Notes under the pieces: model-generated | Database searches by the model: none | What the model saw: only the letters and a program-made list of their open reading frames with translations | What the model was told of the DNA's origin: nothing | Position numbers and translations under genes: made by a program | In this document: positions 61,565 to 64,000 of the stretch, piece after piece | Position numbering within the stretch: position 1 is the first letter of the stretch | How the letters are laid out: each line of letters opens with the position of its first letter | Assembly (NCBI GenBank): GCA_028023455.1 | Contig: JAQFVV010006469.1 | Span: forward strand, 498,001 to 562,000 | Direction: 5' to 3' | Length of the DNA: 64,000 nt | From: Epiperipatus broadwayi | Taxonomy: Eukaryota; Onychophora; Udeonychophora; Euonychophora; Peripatidae

Positions 61565-61990
61565 GATCCGGTGTGCAGGTAGTTAAAAATGAAAAGGTTT
61601 CTTTTTGCTGTGATAAATACACTGAACATGTAAAAGTAATATGCTGATATAAAAATTGAGCTAATAAGTTCAAGCCCTAATTTAGACAGGGTCAATAAAT
61701 GTTGGGCTACTTAAAGAATAAGGTCTAAGCATAGGTGGACAATCTATGCTTTTAAAACATTTATTTATGGGAGAGTGGATGCCAATTTCATAGCATATGT
61801 GTGAAGACTAGTTGTTTCCCAAAAATTACAAATATATTAATGATAGCAATTCATTCACCTTTCCAACTCTCACTGATGAAGTCAAAAGCCAGATATCGGT
61901 CTGGATATAGAAATTTATGTGCACTAGCATTGAATGAACCTTGTTGTGTTATTTTAATTTGTATATTACTTAAGCAAAATATATCTGGAT
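61565..61990 (+). repeat. Third foldback family, plus-strand copy
   Basis: AAAAGTAATATGCTGATATA, GTCAATAAATGTTGG and a GTGTGAAGA end match the right arm at 46778-46922. A short inverted tail (GTATATTACTTAAGCAAAAT near 61960) mirrors the first part, so this too is a foldback with an incomplete second arm. A family B hammerhead-like motif lies between. Confidence 0.5.
61862..61910 (+). ncRNA. Degraded hammerhead-like motif, family B
   Basis: CTCTCA, CTGATGA (61873-61879), then AGTCAAAAGCCA, GATATC, GGTCTGGATATAG follows family B order. A14 is changed (GAT for GAA) and stem I is weak. Inactive if correctly assigned. Confidence 0.45.
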
Positions 61991-62540
61991 TTTTTAAAAA
62001 AATAATTCACTTCATATTTCTTAGTAATTATTTTTTTTTAAATTTAATTAAAAGTTAAAATAAATAAAAATATATCAAAAATATTTATTTAATAACCTCA
62101 ATATATTTTTTTCTTTTTAATTTTTTTTTGTTAAAATTTTATAAACTACTTCTTTTCACATTTTGGTATGATAGCCATTTTATCAACATGGTGGAATTTT
62201 TCTATATTTACATAACTGATAATTTTTAAAGATAATTTGAATATCTTTCATTAACCTTTTATTATATAAAATTGTTGAAATTATTTCTTCATCTAAAAGA
62301 AAATACAATCTGTTGACATGAACTATGGAAGAGCAAAACGTTTTTGAATTTTATGTAAACGATTTTTTGTTTGATATAGTAAATTGAAATTTTTGGAATT
62401 CAGGGGCAGAAGACATTCTCATGAACTTTTGCAGTTAAGTTGTATATAATTCTACTATGATGAAATGATTTATTGCCAGTTTAAAATATTTTTATTATTT
62501 TATTATAAATTTATTTTATTGTGTAAAGAATCATTAATGG
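61991..62540. other. AT-rich DNA, nothing recognised
   Basis: Sequence between the foldback repeat and the start of LINE copy 5. No feature is supported. Confidence 0.45.
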
Positions 62541-62544
62541 CCTT

Positions 62545-64000
62545 TATAGAAGGAATATGAAGATATACAAAAATAATGCATTAAAAAGGATTGAATATCT
62601 CACATTTTGTAAAATTGTATGGAACAGAATTGAAAATGATATAAGAAAGTATAACTGTCAACTAGCAAGGAAAGTTGTAGAAGAAAATAAAAGTCTCAAG
62701 AATGTAAAACAACATTTTGGTATTGGTAGGAAATTTATATCTGCAATAAGAAAAAAAGATGGAATTATTACTAAAAAGAGAGATGACTTCATGAAATGGA
62801 TAGAAAACTTTTATCAAGAATTATATAGTAATAAAGAACAAGTACCTCCTATATCTATTATATCTTCTGAATTGCCCAGAATTTTAAATGAAGAAGTGAA
62901 ACATGCAATTAAATGTATGAAGAAATGAAAGGCTCCAGGTAATGATGGAATTATAATTGATATATTAAAAGAAGCAGGTGAAGAAATAAAATTTTTTTTA
63001 GTAAAATTATATACCAAATGTCTAAATGATAAAGATATACCAGATGATTGAAAGAATGCAGTAATAATATTAATATTTAAAAAATGTGATAAAGAGGATA
63101 TTAGAAATTACAGACCTATCAGCCTTTTATTAGTTTTATACAAAAATTTTACCAAGATAATTACAACTCATCTACAAAGAACATTGGATTTCTACCAACC
63201 AAGGGAACAAGCTGGATTTAAAAGTGGTTTTAGTACAGTAGATCATATTCAGGTATTGAGAAAAGTGAGTTGCCATTATGTCTTGGGTTTGTAGATTATG
63301 AAAATGCATTTGATTCTATAAACATTTCTTCAGTGATTAAAGCATTGGATCATCAAGGTATAGATCCAGGATGATTAAAATGGGAAACTAAAGGAGTGAA
63401 AGTAAATGGTGATTGTTTAAGTTATTTAGATTTTGCAGATGATATAGTTGTTTTTGTAAATAATGCTTTATTCCTGCAGGAAATGTTGCAGGAGTTATCA
63501 GATGAAAGTAGGAAAGTAGGACTAAAGATAAATGTTAAAAAGGCTAAAGTAATGTTTAATCAATTTGCTCAAAATATGAAAATAAAGATTGATTATGATG
63601 AATTAGAAGAAATTAACAGTTACAAATACCTTGGTCAGATTATTAATACAGATGGAAACACAATGGATGAAATTAATCATAGAATTAAACTTGTTTGGAG
63701 TGCTTTTGGTAGAAATAACTTGTTACTAAAAGGAAATATGCCTATATGTTTGAAAAGGAAGGTTTTTAACAAATGTGTTTTACCAGTTCTTACTTATGGA
63801 TCTGAGACTTGGACACTTAATAGAAGAGCAATACAGAGACTCCAGAACACTCAAAGAAGTATGGAGATATGCATGTTGGGAGTAACAAGAAGAGATCAAA
63901 AATGCAATATATGGGTAAGAGAACAAACAGGTGTTACTGATCTCATTGAAAAATTTAAAAGATTGAAGTGCAGTTGGGCTGGACATATTGCTAGAAGAGA
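62545..64000 (+). pseudogene. RTE-like LINE, copy 5, 5'-truncated and cut by the window end
   Basis: The best preserved copy. It starts in the linker before the RT: frame 62557-62928 contains DIRKYNCQLARKVVEENKS and VKQHFGIGRKFISAIRKK. After a TGA (62926-62928) come KAPGNDGIIIDILKEA, a second TGA, then NYRPISLLLVLYK and EQAGFKSGFSTVDHIQ. About 200 bp of the RT palm is deleted after HQGIDPG. From 63375 the frame is open to the window end (about 208 codons), with LDFADDIVVFV (catalytic FADD), SYKYLGQIINTDGN, PVLTYGSETWTLNRR and SWAGHIARR. It is inactive because of the stops and the deletion. Confidence 0.85.

Noticed and set aside
1-64000. CRISPR arrays, bacterial operons, rRNA genes
   Set aside because: None is visible. 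Direct repeats here are microsatellites or transposon-derived, and the sequence is eukaryotic in character.

Overview
This is an AT-rich window (by eye roughly three quarters A+T) of an animal nuclear genome. It is dominated by transposable elements and their remnants, and I found no convincing intact host protein-coding gene. The mix is RTE-like LINEs, a Penelope-like element (PLE) with a GIY-YIG endonuclease, tRNA-derived SINEs, foldback elements and long (TA)n/(AAT)n tracts. It fits a mollusc and, from remembered repeat content, most likely a cephalopod such as an octopus. That assignment is an inference and has not been searched.

Layout. 1-4.4 kb: unique AT-rich DNA with a degraded inverted pair of hammerhead-like repeats near 1.6-1.8 kb and two striking palindromes. 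4.5-8.2 kb: a hammerhead repeat followed by two decayed RTE LINEs. 8.2-13.5 kb: mostly unannotated, with one GC-richer island at 11.26-11.48 kb. 13.5-16.5 kb: a head-to-head pair of PLE copies, the left one carrying a piggyBac-like MITE at a TTAA. 16.5-19.9 kb: a foldback element with about 1.19 kb nearly identical inverted arms. 20.4-22.9 kb: a small foldback MITE and a minus-strand LINE fragment of another clade. 26.4-29.85 kb: an RTE LINE interrupted by a 662 bp hammerhead-bearing inverted repeat with a perfect 15 bp target-site duplication. 31.6-35.9 kb: a tandem non-coding repeat with an intact-core hammerhead, then another RTE LINE. 36-43.5 kb: largely low-complexity DNA, a SINE and a 0.7 kb inverted repeat. 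43.9-62 kb: more hammerhead repeats, foldback repeats and a partly duplicated unit of about 2.7 kb. 62.5-64 kb: the best preserved RTE LINE, running off the window.

The main discovery candidate is a set of hammerhead self-cleaving ribozyme motifs. I count thirteen in two unrelated repeat families. Four have every catalytic core base in place (31.9, 44.1, 49.3 and 54.9 kb); one of these has a clean fold throughout and the others have weaker helices. The remainder carry one or more core changes. The repeats often sit as inverted pairs (left copy on the minus strand, right copy on the plus strand), the same arrangement as the local PLE. In one pair the right copy begins at the predicted ribozyme cleavage site, within about 1 nt. 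Together this suggests retrozyme-like non-coding elements mobilised through self-cleaved RNA, with PLE machinery as the plausible driver.
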